Shown piece after piece: positions 15,906 to 24,855 of a stretch of DNA of 41,744 nt. The notes under the pieces are model-generated. The model made no database searches and was not told where the DNA came from. It was given only the letters and a program-made list of their open reading frames with translations. Position 1 is the first letter of the stretch, and every line of letters begins with the position of its first letter. The position numbers and the translations under genes are program-made. The stretch is from Microcystis aeruginosa W13-11 (lineage in GTDB: Bacteria > Cyanobacteriota > Cyanobacteriia > Cyanobacteriales > Microcystaceae). Location of the stretch: assembly GCA_009995705.1 (NCBI GenBank), contig JAADBR010000060.1:1-41744 (forward strand), in the 5' to 3' direction.

Positions 15906-16910
15906 TCAGGATTCTGGATTAGTTTCTAATTCTACACTATTTGTCCGAAAAATAGGCTGTAAAATTGTCTGGTGCAGACTTTTTCTGGTGTCAGCGTCAA
16001 GGAATTTCTTTTGTAGGGGTTGCCATTCTTGCCATTTTTGGTGACGGATATTTTGGAAAATTTCTAATAAAGTCGGCATTTCCTTGGCAAGACAATTAGG
16101 GAAAATTTGGCTAAGAAAATCCGAGAGAACACAACAATCCTGCATTTCTCCGAGAATACCTTGAAGGTTTTTAATATCTTCTAGATAGTCTCGATATTTG
16201 TCGCCATAAAACTGAGTGAATAACTCCATATTATAGCGGGAACGCTTGGCCTCTTTGCGGAGATCATGGAGTAATAATCCTTCCTTTTCCAATAAGTCAT
16301 CAATTTCTTGACTAGAAAACTCTCTCACTTTTTGATCTTCCTCTAAATTTACTCCAACTAACCAGCCTTCGTGCAGTAAAAAACGACTAGCTTGGGGTAA
16401 TAATAAGTCTGGTAAAACCGTGGCAACATCTAATTTTCCCATCGGTTGATAGGTGGGATTATCCAACCAACTGGCAAAATCTGCCTTAAAATTGAGAAAT
16501 TTGTCGGACTTTAACAACTTTTCTACCTTAGCAAAAGCCTTCTTTCTTTGGCTTTCGAGAACTTGTAAAACTTTCTTCAGTAGCTCCTGTTCTTTCGGGG
16601 GTAAAATTGGCTGATAATGACCGACAAAAGCCTCTTTTAACACATCTAAATCCCGCAATTCTCCTAAAATTCTGCCCAGATTACCCACCCGTTTTTGATC
16701 GGCAGATTTCGGCATGGTTAAAGCGGGGTCAAAACCAGTTAAGGCACTGCGAAGACGGCGCATTCCCACACGAATTTGGTGTAATTCTTCTGGATCCTGA
16801 TCGAGTAAAACCCCCGCTTCGTGTTTAAGAACTTTATGAAAATGTTTATCAATACCGATATAGGCCCAATCGGCAACAGTTTTAGCCCGAGGATTAAATT
16901 TGTTAGTCAT
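15906..16910 (-). CDS. CHAD-domain protein
   Basis: A 334-residue CHAD (conserved histidine alpha-helical) protein. The two His-centred helices are visible: KHFHKVLKHEAGVLLDQDPE with HQIRVGMRRLRSALTGF, and LLHDLRKEAKRSRYNMELF in the second half. CHAD domains bind inorganic polyphosphate and often sit next to polyphosphate enzymes or CYTH phosphatases; here the domain stands alone with no CYTH partner nearby. No signal peptide or membrane segment. It is divergent from the osmolyte transporter gene at 17029 and ends 12 bp before pyrFE. Confidence 0.9.
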   Translation of the reverse strand: MTNKFNPRAKTVADWAYIGIDKHFHKVLKHEAGVLLDQDPEELHQIRVGMRRLRSALTGFDPALTMPKSADQKRVGNLGRILGELRDLDVLKEAFVGHYQPILPPKEQELLKKVLQVLESQRKKAFAKVEKLLKSDKFLNFKADFASWLDNPTYQPMGKLDVATVLPDLLLPQASRFLLHEGWLVGVNLEEDQKVREFSSQEIDDLLEKEGLLLHDLRKEAKRSRYNMELFTQFYGDKYRDYLEDIKNLQGILGEMQDCCVLSDFLSQIFPNCLAKEMPTLLEIFQNIRHQKWQEWQPLQKKFLDADTRKSLHQTILQPIFRTNSVELETNPES

Positions 16911-17028
16911 TGGTCTTTAGGGGGGAAATAATGTCAAGATGGTGATAGAGTCCTTAAATCAAGACTGGAACGAATAGATACCATTTATTCTATATAATAG
17001 GATGAACCAGCCGCCTTAAGAGAAGTTT

Positions 17029-18558
17029 ATGGATAGTTTTTGGCTAGATTATGGGGGGGAAATCGCTTTTCGCACAGGAGAGCATCTTTTCTTGACGGGA
17101 ATAGCCATGGCTATGGGTAGCTTAATCGGGATTCCTCTGGGTATTTTGATTAGTCGTCAAGCTATTCTCGCTCAACCGATTATAGCGATCGTTAACACCC
17201 TACAGACTATCCCCAGTTTAGCCCTATTTGGTTTTTTAATTTCCGTGCCTTTTTTGGGAGGAATCGGCAAAATTCCCGCTATTGTTGCCCTAACTCTCTA
17301 TACTTTACTGCCAATTGTTTTAAATACCTATCTGGGCATCAAAAAAGTTGATCCTGAATTAAAATTAGCCGGGTTATCCCTAGGTATGACCGACGGACAA
17401 ATCTTGCGCTATATCGAATTACCCCTGGCCAGGACGACAATTTTGGCAGGAGTGAGAATTGCGACGGTGATTGCTATCGGTGTGGCCACGATCGCAGCTG
17501 CCATTGGTGGCGGTGGTTTGGGAGTGTTTATTTTTCGCGGTATTGCCACGGTAAATAATCAGTTAATTTTGGCGGGGGCAATTCCTGCCGCTTTTTTAGC
17601 CCTTGTTGCCGATTGGAGTCTTGGTCGGCTAGAAAAGACCTTTTCCCCTTCGCAACCCCAGAAAAAGCCCTCTAAATGGCAATGGGGCTTAGGTTTAATC
17701 GGGTTGGCCCTGCTATCTTTCCTCTTGACTCAAATTTTCCATTCATCCCCCGGCACAGTGGTGATCGGTTCCAAAAATTTTACCGAACAGGTGATTTTAG
17801 GGGAAATTTTGGCACAGGAAATCGAAAAAGAGACTAATTTACGGGTTGAGCGTCAATTTAATCTCGGTGGTACTCTGATCTGTCATGAAGCGGTGAAAGC
17901 GGGTAAAATCGATGGTTATGTGGAGTATTCTGGCACGGCTTTCACGGGAATTTTGCGGGAAAAACCCCTTAACGATGCCCGATTAGTCTCTGAAAAACTG
18001 CAAGAGATTTATCCAGAAAAATTTAATCTAGAAGTGTTTCCCAGTTTAGGATTCGAGAATACTTTCGCCATTGTTATCCGGGGAGAAACCGCCCGTCAAT
18101 ACAATCTTAAAACTCTCTCGCAGGTGGCTAAATATACCCCCAATTGGCAAGCGGGTTTTGGTTATGAATTTTTGGAAAGGGAAGACGGTTACAAGGGATT
18201 AGCGAAGACCTACGGCCTAACTTTTGCCCAACCCCCGAAAGTGATGGATTTAGGGTTAATGTACCGCGCTTTAGTGGCCAAACAAGTGGATTTAGTGGCG
18301 GGAAATTCCACCGATGGCTTAATTCCCGTGCTAGATTTAGTCATCCTAGAAGATGATCGACGCTATTTTCCTCCCTACGAAGCGGTACCGATTTTTAACC
18401 GTGATAGTTTGCAAAAATATCCGCAATTGCGACAGGTTTTAGCCAAACTCACCGGCAAAATTACCTCCAGCACTATGCAGAAATTAAACTATCAGGTGGA
18501 TGGACGCGATCGCAGAGTAGAGGAAGTGGCCGAAGAATTTCTAGTCTCCCTCTCTTAA
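17029..18558 (+). CDS. Osmoprotectant ABC transporter, fused permease and substrate-binding protein (ProW-ProX/OpuC type)
   Basis: A 509-residue fusion. Residues 1-205 are a ProW-type permease with about six membrane segments and the ATPase-contact loop AGLSLGMTDGQILRYIELPL. A further membrane segment near 218-236 (GLGLIGLALLSFLLTQIF) tethers a periplasmic binding domain from about 245 onward: VIGSKNFTEQVILGEILAQE, FNLGGTLICHEAVKAGKIDG, and the quaternary-amine-binding type region VEYSGTAFTGIL. Substrate (glycine betaine, choline or similar) is inferred by family. No ProV-type ATPase is adjacent, so it must be encoded elsewhere. Its 3' end overlaps cysS by 18 bp tail to tail. Confidence 0.92.
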   Translation: MDSFWLDYGGEIAFRTGEHLFLTGIAMAMGSLIGIPLGILISRQAILAQPIIAIVNTLQTIPSLALFGFLISVPFLGGIGKIPAIVALTLYTLLPIVLNTYLGIKKVDPELKLAGLSLGMTDGQILRYIELPLARTTILAGVRIATVIAIGVATIAAAIGGGGLGVFIFRGIATVNNQLILAGAIPAAFLALVADWSLGRLEKTFSPSQPQKKPSKWQWGLGLIGLALLSFLLTQIFHSSPGTVVIGSKNFTEQVILGEILAQEIEKETNLRVERQFNLGGTLICHEAVKAGKIDGYVEYSGTAFTGILREKPLNDARLVSEKLQEIYPEKFNLEVFPSLGFENTFAIVIRGETARQYNLKTLSQVAKYTPNWQAGFGYEFLEREDGYKGLAKTYGLTFAQPPKVMDLGLMYRALVAKQVDLVAGNSTDGLIPVLDLVILEDDRRYFPPYEAVPIFNRDSLQKYPQLRQVLAKLTGKITSSTMQKLNYQVDGRDRRVEEVAEEFLVSLS

Positions 18559-19983
18559 CCATTTAGTCACTCCCCCGGGTTGGTCGATTAAAGTAATACC
18601 TTGGGCTTTTAATTCTGCGCGAATGCGATCGCTTTCGGCGTAATTTTTCGCTTTTTTCGCCTCTGTCCGTTGTTGGATGAGATTTTCGATATCCGCTGCA
18701 CTAATTCCCTCAGAAACAGGGGTTTCTCCCCGGTCGGCGGCAATTTCTAAGCCCAAAACCCTGGACAATTTCACCAAAGTATGCCATTTTACCGCTAATT
18801 CGGCCAGATTGCTGTCCGTATTACCCGCATGGGTTAAATTATTACCTTCCTTGCGTAATTCCTTAGCGATTTCAAATAACACCGCTAAACCACCGGCAAA
18901 GTTAAAATCGTGATTTACCGCCTCTTGAAAGCGATTTTCTAGCTCTTGGTCAGTAATTGCGGGATTATCTGGCGGAAGATGCTTATAACCAAAGGATAAA
19001 CCCTCTTGTAAAGTATGCCAGCCATTAGTGGCCGCCTGCAATCCCTCATCGGAAAAATCAATCGGTTTGCGGTATTGGGCACCTAAAATTAATAACCTCA
19101 CGGCTAAGGGGTCATATTTTGCCAATAACTCGCGAATAGTGATGAAATTACCTAGGGATTTCGACATTTTTTCCCCGGCCACCTTAACCATGCCATTATG
19201 TAACCAATAGTGGGCCAGAGGTTTACCCGTAGCCGCTTCACTTTGGGCAATTTCGTTTTCGTGGTGGGGAAAAATCAGATCACTTCCCCCCACATGAATA
19301 TCGATAGTTTCTCCCAATTGTTCTTTGACCATGGCCGAACATTCAATATGCCACCCCGGACGACCTTGGCCCCAGGGAGAATCCCAACTAGGTTCCCCCG
19401 GTTTTGCTCCCTTCCAGAGGGCAAAATCAAAGGGGTCTTGTTTTTTAATTGCTTCCGGGTCGTCGGTTTCTACCCGGCCGCTGGCCCCGGCTTGTAGATC
19501 ATCGAGTTTTCGCCCCGATAGTTTGCCATAATCAGAAAAACGACGGACAGAATAGTAAACATCGCCATCGCTGGGGTAAGCATAGCCTTTTTGTTCTAAT
19601 TCATAGACTAGGCGCTTGATACCGTCGAGGGTATGGGTGGCCCGGGGATAAGCGTCCGCTGGTCTGACTCCTAATTTTGCCATATCCTCAAAGTAGGCCT
19701 CGATAAATTTCTCGGCCACGGCTGCCATGGTGGTGTGTTCGTTTTTAGCCCGATTGAGAATTTTATCGTCAATATCGGTGAAATTCTGAATATAGCGCAC
19801 TTCATAACCGAGATACTCCAAATAACGCCGCACCACATCCCAAACCACACAGGTACGCCCATGACCCAAATGGCAATAATCATAGACGGTAATGCCGCAG
19901 CAATACATGGAGACCATGCCGGGGATGAGGGGGGTAAAGGGTTCTTCGCGACGACTGAGGGTGTTGTAGAGGATTAAGGTCAT
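18541..19983 (-). CDS. cysS: Cysteinyl-tRNA synthetase
   Basis: A 480-residue class I aminoacyl-tRNA synthetase that charges tRNA-Cys. The HIGH-type motif is HLGHGRTCVVWDVVRR, the KMSKS motif is GEKMSKSLGNF, and the zinc ligands fall in MYCCGITVYDY, GWHIECSAM and FPHHENEIAQSEA. The C-terminal anticodon-binding part ends with LIDQPGGVTKWLREGD. Length is typical. The last six codons overlap the convergent transporter gene. Many apparent ORFs on the plus strand across this gene are shadows. Confidence 0.97.
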   Translation of the reverse strand: MTLILYNTLSRREEPFTPLIPGMVSMYCCGITVYDYCHLGHGRTCVVWDVVRRYLEYLGYEVRYIQNFTDIDDKILNRAKNEHTTMAAVAEKFIEAYFEDMAKLGVRPADAYPRATHTLDGIKRLVYELEQKGYAYPSDGDVYYSVRRFSDYGKLSGRKLDDLQAGASGRVETDDPEAIKKQDPFDFALWKGAKPGEPSWDSPWGQGRPGWHIECSAMVKEQLGETIDIHVGGSDLIFPHHENEIAQSEAATGKPLAHYWLHNGMVKVAGEKMSKSLGNFITIRELLAKYDPLAVRLLILGAQYRKPIDFSDEGLQAATNGWHTLQEGLSFGYKHLPPDNPAITDQELENRFQEAVNHDFNFAGGLAVLFEIAKELRKEGNNLTHAGNTDSNLAELAVKWHTLVKLSRVLGLEIAADRGETPVSEGISAADIENLIQQRTEAKKAKNYAESDRIRAELKAQGITLIDQPGGVTKWLREGD

Positions 19984-20278
19984 GGATGGGGATTTTTTTC
20001 CGGGGGAAAAGGCTATTCCAATTTTACAGTAGTTATTTTCAGTGATCAGTGATCATTGACCGCTAACCACTTTCCCTGATTTACCTACTATATTTTGTTT
20101 TTTTTGTCAAGGGGTTTTTAGGGTTTTAGTAAAGATGTGACGGTAAGATTCGAGAAGATAGGACTGTTTTGATGGGGACTATTATTGATGAAATCGATAG
20201 AATAACGATAGGGTAAGCTTGCTTGTTTGCCTCAACCGACAATTTCTATTGTTAATCGACTTTGACCAGACCATCACC
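19984..20278. other. Spacer between divergent cysS and a small HTH-like gene
   Basis: No ORF. It holds a heptamer repeat at 20040-20059. The remainder (AT-rich, T-run near 20095-20107) should carry both promoters, but no pair of -35/-10 boxes stands out. Confidence 0.5.
20040..20059. repeat. Heptamer tandem repeat
   Basis: CAGTGATCAGTGATCATTG: two full CAGTGAT units and a partial one. Confidence 0.75.
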
Positions 20279-20554
20279 ATGAATGAACCACCTAATAGCG
20301 CTGGCGATGAAATCCAATTACCCCGGGGAGAAAGAGTTGACCAGTTAAGAAATCTCATCGAAACCCTACGCATTGCCGATGAAGTGGCCAATCGCGGTTA
20401 TTTGATTACCAGCGCCGAAGTGGCCGATTTAATGGACATTAATCCGGGGGCCGTTACCAGTCGAGGCGACCATTGGCCGTGGCGAAATTGGGTAATCTCC
20501 CGGGTCAGACGGGAGGGAAACCAAATTCTTTGGCAGTTGGAAAAAGTCGATTAG
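20279..20554 (+). CDS. Small HTH-like protein, function unknown
   Basis: A 91-residue protein from ATG 20279 (MNEPPNSAGDEIQLPRGERV). Residues about 35-70 read like a helix-turn-helix (NRGYLITSAEVADLMDINPG AVTSRGD with a break for the turn), followed by a Trp-rich segment WPWRNWVISRVRREG and IGLWQ-like end (ILWQLEKVD). I recall similar short cyanobacterial proteins but no named domain. A longer in-frame start at 20219 is less likely because the extra residues look like translated leader. It lies convergent to the FAD oxidoreductase gene, 15 bp away. Confidence 0.75.
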   Translation: MNEPPNSAGDEIQLPRGERVDQLRNLIETLRIADEVANRGYLITSAEVADLMDINPGAVTSRGDHWPWRNWVISRVRREGNQILWQLEKVD

Positions 20555-20569
20555 GATTAATGGCAACCA

Positions 20570-21742
20570 TCAGTTAATTTCTCTCTTGACTTTTGTAATT
20601 ATTTCGTCATTTTCCCCCAGCAGATGACGCGCAAAACGTCGGGCTAGGGGCGGAGCCGATACAAGTGTACTGGTAAAACCAGAAAATACCTGCAATCCTA
20701 CTTTATCGGCGATCGCTCCCACTAGGGGCCGTCCCGAGGGAGCAAAAGCCACTAGGCAATGATGACAGCTGCCGGGGAGAGAGGCTAAAGAGGGTAGCAA
20801 TGTCCCCACGGCGGCCCGTATTGCTTTTTCCCCCGCCAGAGGGTTTAAAATCGCGTCTGGATCGGTGATAATGGCGCTAATTTGCCCTAGATAAAGGCTT
20901 TGATCCCGGAATTGTACCGCCCCCGTTTCTAAAACACTGGCAATTATTTCTGGGGTTTCTCTCTGCCAAATGCCCTGCTTTTCTAGTTGGGTGATTTTTT
21001 GCTCTAATAGCAATCTGGCAGCAATTGCGGGCATAACTAGGGTGTTTAATTTGATCTCAGTGGGGGGAATTTTGATCACCTGGGCATGGGTAAAATAGAC
21101 GGGAGCAGCAATACCAGATTTTTGCAGTAAAGACCGGGTTAATCCCCCCGCACAGACGATAGTTTCCCCCGCAGAATAATTATTTTTAGGAGTTTTTACG
21201 CTGGTAATTCTCGATGCAGTTTCAATCAACTCGATAACAGTTTCCCGAATAATCGTGCCTCCCAGACGCAGAAAAGCTTGTTGATAGGCAAGATTAGTTT
21301 TTTCGGCGTTAATGTGACCGTGGGGTAGTCGTAAAACTCCGGAGATAGCTGCGGGATTTAATAGAGGTTCTAAAGCGATCGCTGCCTGCGGATCAAGAAT
21401 TTCGGGAGTAATAGCAAAGATAGCAAATTTTTCGGCCACAGTGGCTGGGTCATCTTCGGGGTTAACGGTGAGAATTAACTCTATGTCCTGGTATTCGTTA
21501 TCTATGCCCAATTCCTGGGATAAATTGCGCTGAATTTCTCGACCTTCTTGGTATAATTTTCTCTGGATTTCTGTGGTAGCTGACCAATAGGCTAAACCCC
21601 CGTAACTGTAGAAAGTGGCGTTGAGGGGATGGGTTTCTTTTTCTAATAAAAGGACTCGACTGCCTAGGTTAGCTAGTTCATAACTTAAGGCGGAACCGGT
21701 GATACCACCACCGATAATTATATAATCATAAGTTGTGGTCAT
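20570..21742 (-). CDS. FAD-dependent oxidoreductase (DAO / glycine-oxidase-like family)
   Basis: A 390-residue flavoprotein. The N-terminal dinucleotide-binding motif is YIIIGGGITGSALSYELANL, followed by LLLEKE, which binds the ribose of FAD. The C-terminal FAD contact region is AFAPSGRPLVGAI and LQVFSGFTSTLVSAPPLARR. The middle part (GHINAEKTNLAYQQAFLRLG) matches the D-amino-acid oxidase/sarcosine oxidase fold (DAO). The substrate cannot be told from sequence. No signal peptide. It is divergent from the Uma2 gene, with 121 bp between starts. Confidence 0.88.
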   Translation of the reverse strand: MTTTYDYIIIGGGITGSALSYELANLGSRVLLLEKETHPLNATFYSYGGLAYWSATTEIQRKLYQEGREIQRNLSQELGIDNEYQDIELILTVNPEDDPATVAEKFAIFAITPEILDPQAAIALEPLLNPAAISGVLRLPHGHINAEKTNLAYQQAFLRLGGTIIRETVIELIETASRITSVKTPKNNYSAGETIVCAGGLTRSLLQKSGIAAPVYFTHAQVIKIPPTEIKLNTLVMPAIAARLLLEQKITQLEKQGIWQRETPEIIASVLETGAVQFRDQSLYLGQISAIITDPDAILNPLAGEKAIRAAVGTLLPSLASLPGSCHHCLVAFAPSGRPLVGAIADKVGLQVFSGFTSTLVSAPPLARRFARHLLGENDEIITKVKREIN

Positions 21743-21863
21743 AATTGGGCTTATTTTTTCTCAATTAATCTATTCTATCATTATACTTGCTCAGTTCCCT
21801 GGTTCTGATTTGAGCAATAGTTGCTATAATTACAGAAAAAGTTCAAAGCGGGATCGGATAACT

Positions 21864-22505
21864 ATGCAACAGCTAGAAACTAGGGGGATAACTGACCGAT
21901 GGATTAAAGCTAGTTGGGAAGAATACTTAGAAGCGATTAACAACTTCCCAGAAAATCAAGGAAAAAGTTATTATTACAATGGCTATTATCGATTAGAAAT
22001 GACTCCTATTGGATTTGAACACGCTAGAGATCATCACGTTGTTTTTTTGGGGGTGAGTCTCTACGCTATCCTCAAAGAAATTCCTTTTCAAGGACTCCCC
22101 ACTTGTTCCTATCGCAAAAGAGGAATTAGAGAAGTGCAGCCAGATATATCTTACTATCTAGGAGAGAAAGCGAATCTGATACCAAATGGGACTTCGATTA
22201 TTGATTTAAATCAGTATCCCCCTCCAGATTTAGTCATTGAAATCTCAAAATCTACCCTCAATGATGACTTAGGCAATAAACGCTTACTCTACGAAGAATT
22301 AGGAGTTAGTGAATACTGGAGTGTTAAGGTAGATGATCCCCAAATATTCGCTTTTGAAATAATCGATCGAGGTAGCAAAAGAATTGATACATCAAAGGTT
22401 TTACCTAATTTAAAACTTGCGGTTTTAGAGTCAGCTTTACAACAGGCACGCAGCAAGGATCAAAGTCAGGTAGGACGTTGGTTAATCAGTCAATTTCAAG
22501 GTTAA
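21864..22505 (+). CDS. Uma2-family (DUF820) putative endonuclease, copy 1
   Basis: A 213-residue PD-(D/E)XK-fold protein of the Uma2 family, very expanded in cyanobacteria and of unknown biological role. Motifs: QPDISYYLGEKANLIP (acidic Asp), PPDLVIEISKSTLNDD (acidic Glu then Ser), and LLYEELGVSEYWSVK. ATG 21864 (MQQLETRGITDRWIKA) is chosen; an upstream in-frame start at 21735 would overlap the divergent flavoprotein gene. The segment 21950-22504 is repeated exactly in register at 22505-23059 (555-bp period). The TAA stop is created at the duplication joint: its last A is the first base of the second unit. Confidence 0.85.
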   Translation: MQQLETRGITDRWIKASWEEYLEAINNFPENQGKSYYYNGYYRLEMTPIGFEHARDHHVVFLGVSLYAILKEIPFQGLPTCSYRKRGIREVQPDISYYLGEKANLIPNGTSIIDLNQYPPPDLVIEISKSTLNDDLGNKRLLYEELGVSEYWSVKVDDPQIFAFEIIDRGSKRIDTSKVLPNLKLAVLESALQQARSKDQSQVGRWLISQFQG

Positions 22506-23159
22506 GAAAATCAAGGAAAAAGTTATTATTACAATGGCTATTATCGATTAGAAATGACTCCTATTGGTAACGATCATGCCAGCGATCATGCTATTTTGAT
22601 CTTCGCTGTTAGTCTCTATGCTACCCTAAAAAATCTGGCCTTTAGTGCCAAAGATAATTGCAGTTTTCGCAAGTCGGGTTATCGAGAAGTCCAACCGGAT
22701 ATATCTTATTATTTTGCGGAGAAAGCTAATTTAATTCCCTACGGTACTTCACTGATTGATTTAAATCAGTATCCCCCACCAGATTTAGCCATTGAAATCT
22801 CAAAATCTACCCTTAATGATGACTTAGGCAATAAACGCTTACCCTACGAAGAATTAGGGGTTAGTGAATACTGGAGTGTTAACGTCGATTATCCCCAAAT
22901 ATTCGCTTTTGAAATAATCGATCGAGGTAGCAAAAGAATTGACATATCAAAGGTTTTACCTAATTTAAAACTTGCGGTTTTAGAGTCAGCTTTACAACAG
23001 GCACGCAGCAAGGATCAAAGTCAGGTAGGACGTTGGTTAATCAGTCAATTTCAAGGTTACGAGAGAAGTAACCCGAACAACCGTGCGAACTTCCGAGAGA
23101 TTAGTGGAATTATCTTCGGCAATCATTTGTTTATAAACTTGAAAATGGTGATCAGCTAA
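22506..23159 (+). pseudogene. Uma2-family copy 2, tandem-duplicated, lacks N-terminus and reads into antisense recN
   Basis: The frame is open from GAA 22506 to TAA 23159. It repeats residues from ENQGKSYYYNGYYRLEM to LISQFQG of copy 1, so it lacks the first 28 residues; the first usable ATG is 22554 (MTPIGNDHASDH). At its 3' end it has no Uma2 stop and continues (YERSNPNNRANFREISG) into the antisense of recN for about 33 codons. Catalytic residues are kept (QPDISYYF, PPDLAIEISKSTLNDD). Identity with copy 1 is patchy: the first 63 bp are identical and the last 240 bp nearly so, but the middle ~180 bp differ heavily. It may be translated from 22554, but I treat it as a broken copy. Confidence 0.7.
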
Positions 23160-24671
23160 AGCAGCCACTAGGGGTTGATGAGTGACGCATAAAACCTGAT
23201 ATTGTTGACCTAATTGATCTAATTTATCGGCAATTGCTTGAGCAACTTTTCCCGATACTCCCGCATCGATTTCGTCAAAAATCAGGGTTGCCGCTGCCGA
23301 TTGGGATTGGGAAAAACAGGACTTTAACGCTAGGAGAAAACGACTCATTTCTCCTCCGGAAGCGGTACTGGATAAAGGTTGGATTTTTTCCCCCGGATTG
23401 GGACTAAAATAAAATCCCACTTGATCGACTCCCAGACTGCTAGGATTACCCGGAGCAATCCGACAGACAAAAATCACCTTTTCCATGGCTAAAGGTTTTA
23501 ATTCCTGTACCAATTGTTTTTCTAGTTGACTAGCGGTTTCTTGTCGCAAAAAGGTCAACTGGGTGCTAGTTTCTCGATAGATTTTTTCCTGTTGCTGACA
23601 AATTTTTTCTAATTCCTCAATGGACTGTCCTTCTCCCGTCAACTCCGCTAATTCCTGCTGTAATTTCTGATAATAATCGATCGCTTCGGCTAAACTTGGG
23701 CCATATTTGCGACCAATGCGCTTAAGTTGGACAATTCTCTCTTCTATTTCGTTCAATCTATCGGGATCTGCCTCTAGACTATCCCCATAAACGTTGATTT
23801 CCTGTCCCGCTTCCACCACCTGATTTAATGCCGATCGCACCATCTCTAAAATTGGCTCTAAACTACTATCATAAATCATCATATTTGTCAAGATATTTTC
23901 AGCTTTTCCTAACAAATCAGCGACAGCGGGTTGATCGCGATCGTTTTGGTAGAGGAGTTGATAGACTTGATAGCTGGAATTTTGCAAATCGACACCGTGG
24001 GAGAGTCGGTTTCTTTCCTGTTCCAACTGTTCCAACTCGTTAGCGTCAGTTAAATTAGCTGATTCTAGTTCTTTTAGTTGATATTCTATTAAATCTAATC
24101 TCTGTAGGCGATTTTGTTCCGATTGCAACCTATTATTTAAACTATTCTTGCTTTCTTGCCAGTTAGCGTAGGCTGTCGCTACTTTTTCCCGCTGCCGCAG
24201 CAGCGACTCACCCCCGTAGAGATCTAATAATTCCCTCTGTCGATTAGCGTCCATTAACTGAACTGTTTGACCTTGAGCGGTGATTTCTACCAAAAAATCT
24301 CTTATTTGCGCCATTTGTTGGCGATTAGCGACGACTCCGTTAATCCGAGAACGAGAACGCAAGGAATTATTAGTAATTACTAACTCCCGGCTGATAGTCA
24401 GACTATTATCCTCCAATAGGTCAATTTCCTGACTTTCTAGCCAAGCAATTAATTCTGGAGTCAGAGAAAAAGTCGCTTCTAGGGTTGATTGTTGGCTGCC
24501 CTGACGGACGACGCGATGATTGACTTTACCACCGAGAACAATATCGATCGCGTCTAATATAATCGATTTTCCTGCCCCCGTCTCACCGGTCAGTATATTT
24601 AATCCGCTACCGAAAGTTAATTCTAAGCGATCGATGAGGGTAAAATTTTCAATTTGTAGGCAGGATAACAT
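23037..24671 (-). CDS. recN: DNA repair ATPase RecN with altered, shortened C-terminus
   Basis: A 544-residue SMC-like protein for double-strand break repair. Walker A is GETGAGKSIILDAIDIVLGG (29-36), the ABC signature is SGGEMSRFLLALKSC, Walker B is TLIFDEIDAGVSG, and the switch His lies in VTHQPLVAALADHHF. Two coiled-coil arms lie between. The family continues after the VRVTSL-like strand with a helical tail containing an ELARLLGG-like motif; here the sequence after SL (VTLKLTD and stop) is encoded by the antisense of the Uma2 block, whose homology ends at 23059. About 35-40 family residues are therefore missing. ATP-binding parts are intact, so activity may remain. A MITE-like element lies only 25 bp upstream of ATG 24671. 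Confidence 0.92.
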   Translation of the reverse strand: MLSCLQIENFTLIDRLELTFGSGLNILTGETGAGKSIILDAIDIVLGGKVNHRVVRQGSQQSTLEATFSLTPELIAWLESQEIDLLEDNSLTISRELVITNNSLRSRSRINGVVANRQQMAQIRDFLVEITAQGQTVQLMDANRQRELLDLYGGESLLRQREKVATAYANWQESKNSLNNRLQSEQNRLQRLDLIEYQLKELESANLTDANELEQLEQERNRLSHGVDLQNSSYQVYQLLYQNDRDQPAVADLLGKAENILTNMMIYDSSLEPILEMVRSALNQVVEAGQEINVYGDSLEADPDRLNEIEERIVQLKRIGRKYGPSLAEAIDYYQKLQQELAELTGEGQSIEELEKICQQQEKIYRETSTQLTFLRQETASQLEKQLVQELKPLAMEKVIFVCRIAPGNPSSLGVDQVGFYFSPNPGEKIQPLSSTASGGEMSRFLLALKSCFSQSQSAAATLIFDEIDAGVSGKVAQAIADKLDQLGQQYQVLCVTHQPLVAALADHHFQVYKQMIAEDNSTNLSEVRTVVRVTSLVTLKLTD

Positions 24672-24674
24672 ATA

Positions 24675-24693
24675 TCAGTAATCAGTAATCAGT
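24675..24693. repeat. Heptamer tandem repeat between recN start and MITE-like element
   Basis: TCAGTAATCAGTAATCAGT: two to three CAGTAAT units, 4 bp from the recN start codon and 3 bp from the element end. Confidence 0.8.
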
Positions 24694-24696
24694 TGC

Positions 24697-24832
24697 TAAG
24701 TAGGTAGGCGTTAAAAATTATCAGACACTCCCCTTATCAAGGGGGGGATCCCCCCCCTGCCCCCCTTATCAAGGGGGGCAGGGGGGATCGAACCTAAAAT
24801 CCATTTTTAATTTAATTATAACCAGCTACTTA
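24697..24832 (-). mobile_element. MITE-like element, copy 1 (136 bp)
   Basis: It begins TAAGTAGGTAGGCG and ends AGCTACTTA, giving short terminal inverted repeats (TAAGTAG/CTACTTA) with TA at both ends, as expected for Tc1/mariner (IS630)-type target duplication. The centre is made of C/G-run palindromes (GGGGGGGATCCCCCCC and CCCCTTATCAAGGGG types). There is no ORF. A second copy lies at 30969-31109 and a truncated one near 37125-37188. It sits between recN and the OmpR-type regulator gene, in the recN upstream region. Confidence 0.85.
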
Positions 24833-24855
24833 TTCTCATTATCTTTCAGCATTCC

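Noticed and set aside
18677..19977. Several ORFs of 60-95 aa on the plus strand
   Set aside because: All lie antisense inside cysS with no family resemblance.
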